From Planctomycetaceae bacterium (GTDB lineage Bacteria > Planctomycetota > Planctomycetia > Planctomycetales > Planctomycetaceae), in contig JAWKTX010000020.1 of assembly GCA_041398825.1 (NCBI GenBank), positions 1-64,000 of the forward strand: DNA of 64,000 bases, given 5' to 3'. Made by a program: the position numbers and the translations under genes. The notes under the pieces are model-generated. The model was not told the origin of the DNA. It made no database searches and was given only the letters and a program-made list of their open reading frames with translations. Shown here piece after piece: positions 17,705 through 26,399 of the stretch (within the stretch, counting starts at the first letter, position 1; every line of letters begins with the position of its first letter).

Positions 17705-17909
17705 TCATGCAGAATCACAGGTGGTCCTGGATGTACGGTAAGCCGGGATAATATCAGTTTGTCGAATCGCCTGCTGCGCAGCGCGAAATTGATGCCTGAC
17801 CATCGGACACCTGAACGCGGAAAGTGCGGACACGGGAAGCGGGTGAAAAGACAAGAGGCTTCAGGTTTAAGGCGTCGGGATCAGAAAAGTGCAGGAACGA
17901 TTCCTGGCT

Positions 17910-17931
17910 CACGGCACCGTGTGGTGCCGTG
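17910..17931. other. Intergenic hairpin
   Basis: CACGGCAC and GTGCCGTG form an 8-base perfect stem with a 6-base loop, between the end of the DUF4832-like gene and the ABC operon. No T-run follows on either strand. It may help end transcription or be a repeat unit. Nothing else stands out in 17705-17985. Confidence 0.45.
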
Positions 17932-17985
17932 CGTAGCTGCGTTCGGCCGGCTGTCTTCCAGCCATCACTTATCCACGACCGGCGT

Positions 17986-19347
17986 TCACTCTGCCGGCAT
18001 CTCTCCGATGCGAAACCATCCGTCCGGGGACTGGTGATGCTGAGCATTCGCAAAGCGAAGAGGCAGCCCATTCGAGAGCGGATTCACTACACGAAAGACA
18101 AGGACATCGGTACCCGTCGGAATTTGTGAATTCTCCAGTGTGAACAGCCAGGTACGGTCGGCGTCGCCTGGCAACAACCCTGTAATTTTCCAGTCCGTGG
18201 GCCACTGCCGCAAGGTTGCCTGCCTGCTGTCGAACGCTGCCATGACTACTTTCCAGTCGTAATAGAATGGCGCGACACCGGTGTTGCGCAGCTGCACTTT
18301 CACGTTCGTTCGGCTGGCTTCGTGCTTGATGCTGGTCTGCGTCACGTGAAATTCATAGCCCATTTTCTGAACGGCGATGCTGGCATTCTTCACTCGCACG
18401 CGGGATTGTTTCTTTTCCATCATGCCCGTATCCAGAAGCCAGCTGGCATGGGTTTCCCGAACACACTGGCCGAAATCCTGAGCCTGCTTGTGATCGACGT
18501 TGTCGTCAAAGATGCTGCCCCAGAGCTCGGGACGGATCTCGCCTCCGATCGGGTGCGTTTTCCATTTCGACATCGCCGACGGTCCGGCAACTCTCATCGA
18601 TGGCATAAAGAACCAGCTGTCTTCGTCGCGACCGGTGTCCAGAGTAGCCCATGCGAAGGAGTCATCATGGTAACCAAACGGTCGGTGTGCGTTCTTCGTG
18701 TACAGCCAGTGATCATCCCCGGTGGGATATCGCAGGAGGATCGGAGTCACACGGAACGCAGCAGTAAATGCATTCAGCACTTCGGCCTGAGTTTCCTTTG
18801 ATGCAAACAGATCCTGCCGAGGGTATTCGTGCCATTCGCCCCATAGCCCCAGCAACCCTGCTGTCAGGAAACCGATGCGTGGGTCTCCGTCATATTTCTT
18901 CCCCATCGCAGTTACAAAACTCTGCATGGCCCTGCGAAGACGAGGATCGTTGTAGTCGGGAGTGTGAACTTTTGCCGGAGGAAATGGGTCCATCGCTTCA
19001 TTCAGCCACGTCGTCACCTTCAATCCGTCTTTGATCAGGAATTCAGGGATGCCGTTGTCAAACCCGGGATACACCATCCAGATGCGAAGAACGGTCTGAT
19101 GTCCGCGTGAAGCAACATCGTTGAGCAGTTCTTCCAGCGGCTGCCAGTTGAACTCGTCCATGCCGGTCATCAGTTGACCGAGCGGCAGAGAATTGAATTC
19201 CATGCTGTGCGGAAAGTTGTTTCGCTTCTCACCGGAATAAGGCACCAGTCCCTTCAGAGGATTGTCGATGGCGGCAGGCACGTATTCCAACGGCTCGCCA
19301 GCCTGGCAACGAGAAACGGCCAGCAGCGACGCCCACAGAATCAACAT
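17986..19347 (-). CDS. Secreted DUF4832/DUF4874-like protein, glycosidase-like fold
   Basis: 453 residues from the ATG at 19347, which begins a clear signal peptide (MLILWASLLAVSRCQAGEP). NPLKGLVPYSGEK and the following barrel-like part (TVLRIWMVYPGFDNGIPEF, RIGFLTAGLLGLWGEWHEYPR) match the N-terminal DUF4874 half. The C-terminal half (YEFHVTQTSIKHEASRTNVKVQLRNTGVAPFYYDW) matches DUF4832. The GLWGEWHEYP segment carries an acidic pair at the position expected for a clan GH-A catalytic acid. Carbohydrate activity is inferred, not shown. Confidence 0.8.
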   Translation of the reverse strand: MLILWASLLAVSRCQAGEPLEYVPAAIDNPLKGLVPYSGEKRNNFPHSMEFNSLPLGQLMTGMDEFNWQPLEELLNDVASRGHQTVLRIWMVYPGFDNGIPEFLIKDGLKVTTWLNEAMDPFPPAKVHTPDYNDPRLRRAMQSFVTAMGKKYDGDPRIGFLTAGLLGLWGEWHEYPRQDLFASKETQAEVLNAFTAAFRVTPILLRYPTGDDHWLYTKNAHRPFGYHDDSFAWATLDTGRDEDSWFFMPSMRVAGPSAMSKWKTHPIGGEIRPELWGSIFDDNVDHKQAQDFGQCVRETHASWLLDTGMMEKKQSRVRVKNASIAVQKMGYEFHVTQTSIKHEASRTNVKVQLRNTGVAPFYYDWKVVMAAFDSRQATLRQWPTDWKITGLLPGDADRTWLFTLENSQIPTGTDVLVFRVVNPLSNGLPLRFANAQHHQSPDGWFRIGEMPAE

Positions 19348-19832
19348 GAAAAGAATCGACGGCGGGCGAAGCAACACTGCGGGCACTCCTGCAAATCGTA
19401 ATATCGTTCTGTACGGCTGAATCTTGACCTGCGGCGGACCACAATGCAAAAGGGCTCCATACAAAAGAGCACCGGTCACGGACCCCACTCGGTGAACGCA
19501 GGCATAGGGCCAGGCAAAGTGGAGGGCAAGACGAGCGTTCTGCCGTTAGAACAGAGATCCAGGGTGATGAGAACTGCATGGCTGGCCCGGCCTCCTGCAA
19601 TTCCATGGAATGAGTGACTCCGGAACCTGTGAGCGACAGGCAATCGGGAACGGGCGACCCGCTTCAACCGTCACATTCGGCTCGATGGACACGTATCGCG
19701 TCGGACGTCATTCAGGAAGGCAGGTTTTCCATGACAATATCGGCAGAATTTGCCGATACGCGGGGAAGGCAAACATTGAAGACGCACAGACAGGGATGTC
19801 TGTGTTTTCACAGCGCCTCACGGGTGGAAGAC
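19348..19832. other. Gene-free region upstream of the ftsL-like gene
   Basis: About 485 bases between divergent genes. A plus-strand open frame continuous with the ftsL-like gene exists from 19614, but its residues look random, so I treat it as untranslated. The palindrome at 19738-19758 lies here; promoters for both directions are expected. Confidence 0.5.
19738..19758. promoter_or_regulatory. Recurring palindrome, copy upstream of ftsL-like gene
   Basis: TATCGGCA, 5 bases, TGCCGATA: a perfect 8-base inverted repeat 74 bases upstream of the start at 19833. Related palindromes with the same TCGGCA/TGCCGA core occur at 29345, 51913 and 54984, each upstream of a gene. Confidence 0.5.
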
Positions 19833-20234
19833 ATGTTCTTTCGATTTGCCGCATCTCTCATTCTTGTCGTCATGGTCTCTATGGCGGGTGTCATGCTGGA
19901 AAAGCAGACGCTCCAACTGCGTCGATCCATCAGCCGTCAGTACTATCAAACCGATCTCCTGATAGAGCAACAGGTGGCCTTGAGACTTGAGACTCAGCGA
20001 CTGACTGCTCCTGCGCAGCTTTCCACATTGCGAGCCGCCGTCATCGATCGGCGTAACAGTCGACAGAATCCATTGAAAAGTTCGCAGGCGTCAACCTCCG
20101 GAATGCGCGAACCGAGTCCACCCGGCGACAACGCGTCAAACGACCGGAATTCTTCTCACCCTAACCCCGGTGAATCGGGACGACTTCCGCTTCTGCGATT
20201 CCAGCATCCCTTCAGTCCCAGAGGAATCGACTGA
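19833..20234 (+). CDS. FtsL-like division protein
   Basis: 133 residues. A very short cytoplasmic start (MFFRFAAS) leads into one membrane helix (about residues 6-24), then a heptad-like coiled coil (LEKQTLQLRRSISRQYYQTDLLIEQQVALRLETQRLTAPAQL) and a polar proline/serine tail. This size and layout, and the position directly before a class B penicillin-binding protein, are those of FtsL, which links the divisome proteins FtsB/FtsQ to FtsWI. The start follows GGTGGAAG. The stop overlaps the ATG of the next gene (TGATG). FtsL sequences are poorly conserved, so the call leans on architecture and context. Confidence 0.72.
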   Translation: MFFRFAASLILVVMVSMAGVMLEKQTLQLRRSISRQYYQTDLLIEQQVALRLETQRLTAPAQLSTLRAAVIDRRNSRQNPLKSSQASTSGMREPSPPGDNASNDRNSSHPNPGESGRLPLLRFQHPFSPRGID

Positions 20235-21928
20235 TGGCCGACTGGCGAATTCGATTTCCAGGAGCCATCATTCTTCTGGGGTGGTTATTGCTCATCGGCC
20301 GACTGATTCAGATTCAGGGAGCCCAGCGAGAACTCATGAATAACCGAGTGCAGCGCCAAAGCCACTTCTCTGAAGTGATTGCAGCCCGCCCCGGGGAAAT
20401 CCTGGACCGTCATGGTCATGTCCTGGCCATGACAATCACGCGGGACAGCTTGTTTGCGATTCCCGATGCCATTGACGACCCCTGGGAGTTTGCCTGGAAA
20501 ACGAGCTCTGTCCTGAACATTGATGCCGACCAGGTCTATCGAAAGATACTGGAACATTCCGACAAACGCTTTCTCTGGATTCGTCGCCGACTTTCGGAAG
20601 AGCAGCGTGCGGCATTCCTGGCTTTGAACCTGCCGAGACAAACATGGGGATTGCGTCGCGAGTATCAACGGCAGTACCCGCAGGGATCGTACGCCGCACA
20701 TGTTCTTGGCATGCGGGACATCGATAACATCGGACGCGGGGGGCTGGAAGAGAGTCTGCACGAATTCATTCGCGGACAGGATGGCTCACGCTTCATGACA
20801 CGAGATGCTCGCGGGCTGATCATGGAAGTCGCTGCGGATCGGTCTGAATCTCCCGTTCACGGACAGACCGTTGTTTCCACCATTGACCTGTTGACGCAGA
20901 TTGAAACGGAGCGGCAACTGGATGAACTTATGGCCAAATGGAATCCCGTCGGCGCGTGTGCCATTGTGATGGAACCAGTCACAGGCGAAATTCTTGCAAT
21001 GGCTTCGCGCCCGGCCTTCGACCCCAACAACCTCCGGCAGGTCGAAGATTCCGCATGGAAAAACCTCGCGGTATCCGCGTTCTTTGAACCAGGCTCCACT
21101 TTTAAACCATTCATCGTCGCCTGGGCACTACAGCACAATCTGCTTCGCAAAGAGGAACTGATCGATTGTGCTTTCGGCGTCTATCGAATGGGCAAACGAA
21201 TTCTGCACGATCATCATTCCTATGGTGACCTGAGCGTCGAAGACGTGCTGGTAAAATCCAGCAATATCGGGATGGCTAAAATCGCAGAACGGATGGGAAT
21301 GGACGCTCTCTATGACGCCACGGTGCAGTTTGGATTTGGTCGCCGCACCGGCATAGAAATCCCGGGAGAACTGACAGGTTTATTGCGTCCGATTTCCCAA
21401 TGGACTGATTATTCGCTTGGATCCATCCCCATGGGTCAGGAACTGGCTGTTACCCCGCTGCAGCTGATTACCGCCCACGCTGCCATCGCGAATGGAGGAC
21501 GACTTGTTCGACCGCGACTGCTCAAACACGACAGGACATCCGGTTCAGTCTCACAGGAAATTGCACTGGCAGAAGCATCGGCACAGGTAGAATCCAGCGT
21601 CCTGAATGGTCATATCTGCAACTGGCTCGTTCAGAACCCGATGAAACAGGTTGTCGAAAGAGGCACAGGCAAATCGGCCCGCATCAAAGGACTCAGCATT
21701 TTTGGCAAAACAGGGACAGCGCAGAAACTGGACCCAGAGACCGGCCGCTATTCAGACAAAGCCTGGGTGCTGTCTTTTATCTGCGGTGCCCCGGCGGAAG
21801 ACCCCCAGGTTCTGGTACTTGTTATGGTCGACGAACCTCGTGCAGATGGAACACAATACGGTGGAACCGTAGCAGCGCCAACTGCGGCAAGGATACTGGA
21901 ATTTGCGCTACAACGGGCCAGCAACTGA
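20234..21928 (+). CDS. Class B penicillin-binding protein, FtsI-like transpeptidase
   Basis: 564 residues. One N-terminal membrane helix (about 9-24), a dimerisation/pedestal domain (ARPGEILDRHGHVLA at about 51-65) and a transpeptidase domain. The active-site motifs are intact: SxxK as S288-T-F-K291 in EPGSTFKPF, SxN as S342-S-N344, and KTGT near residue 495. It cross-links septal peptidoglycan. There is no PASTA extension. The gene is coupled to an ftsL-like gene, but no mur, ftsW or ftsZ genes are next to it, unlike the usual dcw cluster. Confidence 0.93.
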   Translation: MADWRIRFPGAIILLGWLLLIGRLIQIQGAQRELMNNRVQRQSHFSEVIAARPGEILDRHGHVLAMTITRDSLFAIPDAIDDPWEFAWKTSSVLNIDADQVYRKILEHSDKRFLWIRRRLSEEQRAAFLALNLPRQTWGLRREYQRQYPQGSYAAHVLGMRDIDNIGRGGLEESLHEFIRGQDGSRFMTRDARGLIMEVAADRSESPVHGQTVVSTIDLLTQIETERQLDELMAKWNPVGACAIVMEPVTGEILAMASRPAFDPNNLRQVEDSAWKNLAVSAFFEPGSTFKPFIVAWALQHNLLRKEELIDCAFGVYRMGKRILHDHHSYGDLSVEDVLVKSSNIGMAKIAERMGMDALYDATVQFGFGRRTGIEIPGELTGLLRPISQWTDYSLGSIPMGQELAVTPLQLITAHAAIANGGRLVRPRLLKHDRTSGSVSQEIALAEASAQVESSVLNGHICNWLVQNPMKQVVERGTGKSARIKGLSIFGKTGTAQKLDPETGRYSDKAWVLSFICGAPAEDPQVLVLVMVDEPRADGTQYGGTVAAPTAARILEFALQRASN

Positions 21929-21999
21929 AACAGAACCGCTTTCCGCCTCTCGTGTTCTGTACCCCGCATTCAGTTCCCCGTATGCAGACGCCGGGTGCT

Positions 22000-23391
22000 T
22001 TATTCCTGCTTCGCAGCAATGCAGTACAGGTACCTGCTGGACCGAATAAACAATTGTCCGTCGCTGACCGCAGGCGTCGCGCTGAATTCTTCGTCATTGT
22101 TCGTGACACGGTTCACCGCAAGTTGTTGCAGTGTATCGGTGGCCTTCAGCACGTAAATGTCGCCATTTCGCGCCGTGTAAAAGATCTTCCCGTCAGCAAT
22201 GATGGCAGACGCGTAATCGGAGGCTCCACCAAAGCCACGGGTGCGTTGCCGACCGGTTCCCGGACCGCCGCTTTCTTCAGGCTGGTTGCTGGCAGCTGGT
22301 GCGATGTTATTTGTCAGCCGCCCCTGAAAAATGCGTTCTCCCGTGACCGCGTTCATGCAATTCACGACTTTGTTCGAGAAGTAATAGATCCGGCCGTCAT
22401 ACACCACCGGCGTACCAAATCGGCTGCTGTCACGACCGCTCCAAATGACGTGCGTCTTTGTAACATCTCCCTTTCCCCCGGCCTTCACGGCAATCGAACC
22501 GCCACCTCGACCTTCGATTGCGTAGATCATTCCGTCAGCTTCAACAACGCTGGAACTGAATTGATCCGTTTCCATAGCTTCGCAGAACCATCGCAGTTTT
22601 CCGGTTTCAGGATTCAGACCCCAGATTTCATTGGGGGCCCCGATCACGACATCTGTCCTGCCGTCGGAAGTGACTTCAATGGGAGTTCCCCAGACATTCC
22701 CCAGCCCTTCCGACTCAGCTCGCCAGATTTCCTTGCCCGTTCCGGCATCAAATCCGATGACCGCGCGAGATTCCGGCCCGGCCGGGACGATCAGAATATT
22801 TCCCGAGAGAACAGGACTCGACGAAGAACCCCAGCGACGCGGATCGGATTCGAGACCCACAGGTGCATGCCAGAGTTCCCGACCATCCAGGTCCCAGGCA
22901 AATACACCCGACTTGCCGAAGAAAGCATAAATGTGCTTTCCATCTGAGACGGGCGTATGCGAGGCATATCCATGCTCAGGAACACCCATCCCCGAATAAG
23001 GGTCTTCAGGCAGGACCGCCTTCACCGTTTTCTGCCAAAGCACAGTTCCGTCTGCCCGGTCGAAGCAAACCATGCTCCGCGTGAGATCTTCTTGTTCGCC
23101 GGGCTCACGGCGGTCCAGTCCATAACCGTCATAACAAGTGACAAAGACCCTGCTGCCGACAACCACTGGACAGGAGACGCCAGCCCCGGGGACGGCAACC
23201 TTCCATTTGAGATTCTTTGTTGGCCCCCATTCAGCCGGAACAGGAGCTTTGTCCAGGCACACACCTGAACCGTTCGGGCCGCGGAACCGAAGCCAGTCTT
23301 CGCATTGTCCGACAGAAAAACAAACTGCGGCCGGCAATAACACTGCCAGTAGTTTTCGAAAACGTGGTCTGCTAAGGAATCCAGGGACCAT
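22000..23391 (-). CDS. Secreted PQQ-type beta-propeller protein (first of two)
   Basis: 463 residues from the ATG at 23391 (GGGAGTG upstream). Signal peptide about residues 8-27, then DWLRFRGPNGSGV, the opening typical of planctomycete propellers, and repeated blades with AWDLDGRELW, GFDAGTGKEIWRA, GLNPETGKLRW and NAVTGERIFQG. The tryptophan-bearing repeats resemble PQQ enzymes and BamB, but no quinone or metal ligands are evident, so a binding or scaffolding role is more likely than dehydrogenase activity. A paralogue lies at 25119-26399. Confidence 0.88.
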   Translation of the reverse strand: MVPGFLSRPRFRKLLAVLLPAAVCFSVGQCEDWLRFRGPNGSGVCLDKAPVPAEWGPTKNLKWKVAVPGAGVSCPVVVGSRVFVTCYDGYGLDRREPGEQEDLTRSMVCFDRADGTVLWQKTVKAVLPEDPYSGMGVPEHGYASHTPVSDGKHIYAFFGKSGVFAWDLDGRELWHAPVGLESDPRRWGSSSSPVLSGNILIVPAGPESRAVIGFDAGTGKEIWRAESEGLGNVWGTPIEVTSDGRTDVVIGAPNEIWGLNPETGKLRWFCEAMETDQFSSSVVEADGMIYAIEGRGGGSIAVKAGGKGDVTKTHVIWSGRDSSRFGTPVVYDGRIYYFSNKVVNCMNAVTGERIFQGRLTNNIAPAASNQPEESGGPGTGRQRTRGFGGASDYASAIIADGKIFYTARNGDIYVLKATDTLQQLAVNRVTNNDEEFSATPAVSDGQLFIRSSRYLYCIAAKQE

Positions 23392-23518
23392 CGAACACTC
23401 CCGATAAAATAAGAGCCCGCAATGAACAAACGGCAGACAGCAAAGCAGCCACGAACAGCTGTATGAACTGAACGTGGCTGCAGTCATCGTGTTTTCGATT
23501 GCGTGAGACGCAAAGGGT

Positions 23519-24316
23519 TTATTCTGCTTCAGGCCGGCGAGGTCGACCTTCTCCGCCCCGATTTTCTCCACCCCGACCTTCTCCACCTCGACCGCGACCG
23601 AACTCCTGCGACATTTTGCCCAGCTCTTCGCGGCTCAGCTTTCCGTCTTTGTCGGCATCGAATTCAAACATGCGATCAATGAATCCCTGTGGCCCCGCGC
23701 CGGGTCCGCCGGCTGGTGCTCCCCGACCTTCTGCATCCCGCCCACGTTCGCCATCGCGGCCACGTTCGCCGTCGCGGCCACGTTCCTCAGGCCGACGTTC
23801 GCCATCCGGGCGTTCGCTTCGATCTCTTGACATGCGGGCCAGTTCTTCACGCGAAGCAGCGCCATCTTTATCTGTATCGGCACGCTCGATCATTGCCTGC
23901 ATGCGTTCACCGACTTCATCTTTGGTCAGTTTTCCGTCGCCATTCTTATCCTGCTGCATCAGCCGGTTCAACATTTCGTCGCCGCCCTGTCCGCGACCAC
24001 TGTCGCCACCTGGAGGTCCAAATCCGGGACCGCCGCCCCCTGGAAAACTCGGGCGAATCTCGTCCTCCGTAAGCTTCCCATCATTGTTCTTGTCCAGGGC
24101 CTTTAATGCCGCAGCAGCTCCATCGATCTCAGCAGCGGAAATTGTTCCATCTTTGTCAGCATCCAACGCTGCCATCACCGGCAGAGCACGCATCATGCCC
24201 GGCCCACCGAAACCTGGTCCGCCAAAACCTGGTCGACCACCAGGTGGTTGCGCCAGAACTGAACCAGCCGTCGCGGCCACCCAACAGACACCTACAGCTA
24301 CCGAGAATTTTTTCAT
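23519..24316 (-). CDS. Secreted EF-hand calcium-binding protein
   Basis: 265 residues from the ATG at 24316 (signal peptide to about residue 22, VLAQ). At least four EF-hand loops are visible: DADKDGTISAAE, DKNNDGKLTEDE, DKNGDGKLTKDE, DTDKDGAASREE, and a fifth, DADKDGKLSREE, near the C-terminus. Linkers are rich in Gly/Pro and in repeated RGRDGE units, giving low complexity. Calcium-dependent matrix or surface proteins of this kind are common in planctomycetes. The opposite strand has a long Ser/Pro/Arg-rich open frame that is only a shadow of this composition. Confidence 0.92.
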   Translation of the reverse strand: MKKFSVAVGVCWVAATAGSVLAQPPGGRPGFGGPGFGGPGMMRALPVMAALDADKDGTISAAEIDGAAAALKALDKNNDGKLTEDEIRPSFPGGGGPGFGPPGGDSGRGQGGDEMLNRLMQQDKNGDGKLTKDEVGERMQAMIERADTDKDGAASREELARMSRDRSERPDGERRPEERGRDGERGRDGERGRDAEGRGAPAGGPGAGPQGFIDRMFEFDADKDGKLSREELGKMSQEFGRGRGGEGRGGENRGGEGRPRRPEAE

Positions 24317-24638
24317 GGCTCTGACCTCGTTATCCTGATTGGAATTGACACAGAAAGGATTCAAATGCATCGCATTGACAGGTCCCGGAAGATTCCGCTC
24401 GTTGTCAAGACGAATTGTGATTTCAGCATGCGGGCCGCATGAGCCGTTAAACACGAAATGCCACAATCGGCGCCGCTAATTCATGATTTCCGTCCCAAAA
24501 CTGGTGAGCATTCCGCGATGTTGGTCAGTGCACGATTGATTTACTGGACAACCGGGGCCGGATTCGCTGGAATGCAGGGCTTCCATCGTAACTCCGGCAT
24601 GATCGGTTTGGCTCAACTCTTAGTTCGCGAAGATACTT
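24317..24638. other. Divergent intergenic region
   Basis: About 320 bases between the EF-hand gene (minus) and the His-rich membrane protein gene (plus). It must hold both promoters, but no box pair stands out with confidence. Confidence 0.4.
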
Positions 24639-25097
24639 ATGGACGCCCTTTTCAACCTCATCCAAAGCCTGGTCAATGTTTTCTGGTCATTGCTGGATGT
24701 TGTGCTGGCTCTCGTGCACGTCATCCTGCCGTGGCTCCCTCTAATCGCGTGGCTGGCCTACTGGACGTTCGCCGTCAACTGGTCGAAGGCACTGCCAATT
24801 ATCTGGCGTGGAGGCTGGATTGGCATCGTGTTGCTGATGTTTATCGCCATGATGGTCTGGGGGGCTGTTGATCCTCCGGTTGAAAACCACCTGATCTTTG
24901 GGTTGAAAGTGGGCAACTACACTGGCAAATTTGTTTACGTGACGCTGCTGACATGCATGGCCCTGCTTTGCGGAGCAGCTCAACTCTCGGGTTACTTCGG
25001 GAAGCTTTGCGACTTTCCGGACCCGCCGGAAGAGAGTCACAGCGACCACTCTCACAACGACCACTCTCACGATGACCACGCTCACGCTGCCCACTAA
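24639..25097 (+). CDS. Small membrane protein with histidine-rich tail
   Basis: 152 residues. About three or four membrane segments (about 5-29, 30-45, 57-75 and 98-117) and a tail made almost only of His, Asp, Ser and Asn (HSDHSHNDHSHDDHAHAAH, 12 residues before which comes PDPPEE). The tail is a probable zinc, nickel or copper binding site, on the cytoplasmic or periplasmic side depending on topology. First gene of a tight plus-strand run that continues with a PQQ propeller 21 bases downstream and an ABC transporter. No family recognised. Confidence 0.82.
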   Translation: MDALFNLIQSLVNVFWSLLDVVLALVHVILPWLPLIAWLAYWTFAVNWSKALPIIWRGGWIGIVLLMFIAMMVWGAVDPPVENHLIFGLKVGNYTGKFVYVTLLTCMALLCGAAQLSGYFGKLCDFPDPPEESHSDHSHNDHSHDDHAHAAH

Positions 25098-25118
25098 ACC
25101 TCAAAAGGGTCCTCCCAA

Positions 25119-26399
25119 ATGCGTTGCCATCCCCGACTTGCTTTCGTTATCGCAGCGGCCTTCTTCGCACTCATACCAACGGTTCATTCCGGCGACTGGC
25201 CCGGGTGGCGGGGCCCCCTGCACAACGGGCAGGCACCGGGCAGCGGATATCCAACAGAATGGTCCGCTGAAAAAAACCTGACATGGTCGGTTGAAGTCCC
25301 TGGCATTGGGGCTTCCACCCCAGCCGTCGCAGGAGACAACATTTTCCTGACAACGACCGTCAACGGAGAAAACCTGCTGTTGTGTTACGGCATGGATTCA
25401 AAGCCCCGCTGGCAGCAGGCACTCGGCAAGGCTGTTGACGGTAAACCCGGGAAGGATGGCACTGGTGCCAATCCATCGGTCACCACTGATGGCAAGTACG
25501 TTTTTGCGTACTTTAAGAGCGGGGATCTTGGCTGTTGCTCCGTTGATGGCAAACTGCAGTGGGAAACCAATTTGCAGCAACGATTCGGCGAAGACACTCT
25601 CTGGTGGGACCTCGGTACTTCACCCATCCTTGTCAAAGATGCCGTAGTCGTTGCATGCATGCAGACTGGACCATCCTATCTGGCCGCATTTCATCGACAG
25701 GACGGAAAACTTCTCTGGAAGCAGGATCGAGACCTTGGCGCTCCGGAAGAAGCGGCCCAAAGTTACTCAACACCGGTTGTTTCGGTTGACGGCGACGCGG
25801 AGACGATCATCGTCCTTGGAGCGGATCATGTCACCGCCCACGACGCCGCAACTGGACGAGAGCTCTGGCGAGTCGGCGGACTTAATCCCACCCAGCACAA
25901 GTACTTTCGTTCGATCGCGGGACCAGCTGTTTCTGATGGAATCGTGATCGCGCCGTATGCTCGCGGTGACTCACTGACAGCAATTCAACTTGGTGGATCT
26001 GGTGATGTCACAGATTCGCATATCCTGTGGATGAACCAGGAGACCTCGGCAGATGTGCCAACACCTGCCATCGCAAATGGACGCGTCTTTATCTGCCGCG
26101 ATCTTAAGGACAAACGGGGCACAATTGATTGCCTCGACTTAAAGACCGGCAAGACAATCTGGTCCGGCCAACTTGACGTCAACAGGAATACCTACAGATC
26201 TTCCCCGATAGTCGCAGACGGAAAACTGTACGTGACGCGTCAGGACGGAACGGTATTCGTGCTGGATGCCTTTGCTGACGAATTCAAAGTGTTGGCAACA
26301 AACTCCATCAGCGACGAACATACTGTGGCAACACCCGTGTTCGTCGACGGCCACATCCTCATCCGTTCCAGTCAGCACTTGTACTGCATTGGAAGTTGA
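25119..26399 (+). CDS. Secreted PQQ-type beta-propeller protein (second of two)
   Basis: 426 residues. Signal peptide to about residue 24 (ALIPTVHSGDW), then GWRGPLHNG and blades such as SVDGKLQWETN, HRQDGKLLWKQ, AHDAATGRELWRVGG, CLDLKTGKTIWSG. It ends SSQHLYCIGS, parallel to SSRYLYCIAAKQE in the paralogue at 22000. The stop codon overlaps the ATG of the following ABC ATPase gene (TGATG), which points to one transcript and possibly a shared process. It could act as a periplasmic partner of the transporter, but this is only an inference from the overlap. Confidence 0.88.
   Translation: MRCHPRLAFVIAAAFFALIPTVHSGDWPGWRGPLHNGQAPGSGYPTEWSAEKNLTWSVEVPGIGASTPAVAGDNIFLTTTVNGENLLLCYGMDSKPRWQQALGKAVDGKPGKDGTGANPSVTTDGKYVFAYFKSGDLGCCSVDGKLQWETNLQQRFGEDTLWWDLGTSPILVKDAVVVACMQTGPSYLAAFHRQDGKLLWKQDRDLGAPEEAAQSYSTPVVSVDGDAETIIVLGADHVTAHDAATGRELWRVGGLNPTQHKYFRSIAGPAVSDGIVIAPYARGDSLTAIQLGGSGDVTDSHILWMNQETSADVPTPAIANGRVFICRDLKDKRGTIDCLDLKTGKTIWSGQLDVNRNTYRSSPIVADGKLYVTRQDGTVFVLDAFADEFKVLATNSISDEHTVATPVFVDGHILIRSSQHLYCIGS

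Noticed and set aside
17910..17931. Hairpin considered as a further attC or a terminator
   Set aside because: It has no R-box ends, no bulged base pattern and no T-run, and it lies outside the array.
19614..19832. N-terminal extension of the FtsL-like protein to 206 residues
   Set aside because: The extra 73 residues look random and cover the palindrome at 19738. The start at 19833 has a ribosome site and gives the normal FtsL layout.
21952..22947. 331-codon plus-strand frame
   Set aside because: Fully opposite the PQQ propeller gene. It has no motif, no ribosome site and an unlikely residue mix.
23499..24338. 279-codon plus-strand frame rich in Ser, Pro and Arg
   Set aside because: It is the reverse complement of the EF-hand gene with its Gly/Asp/Arg repeats. 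The opposite frame has calcium-binding loops and a signal peptide, so this one is a composition shadow.
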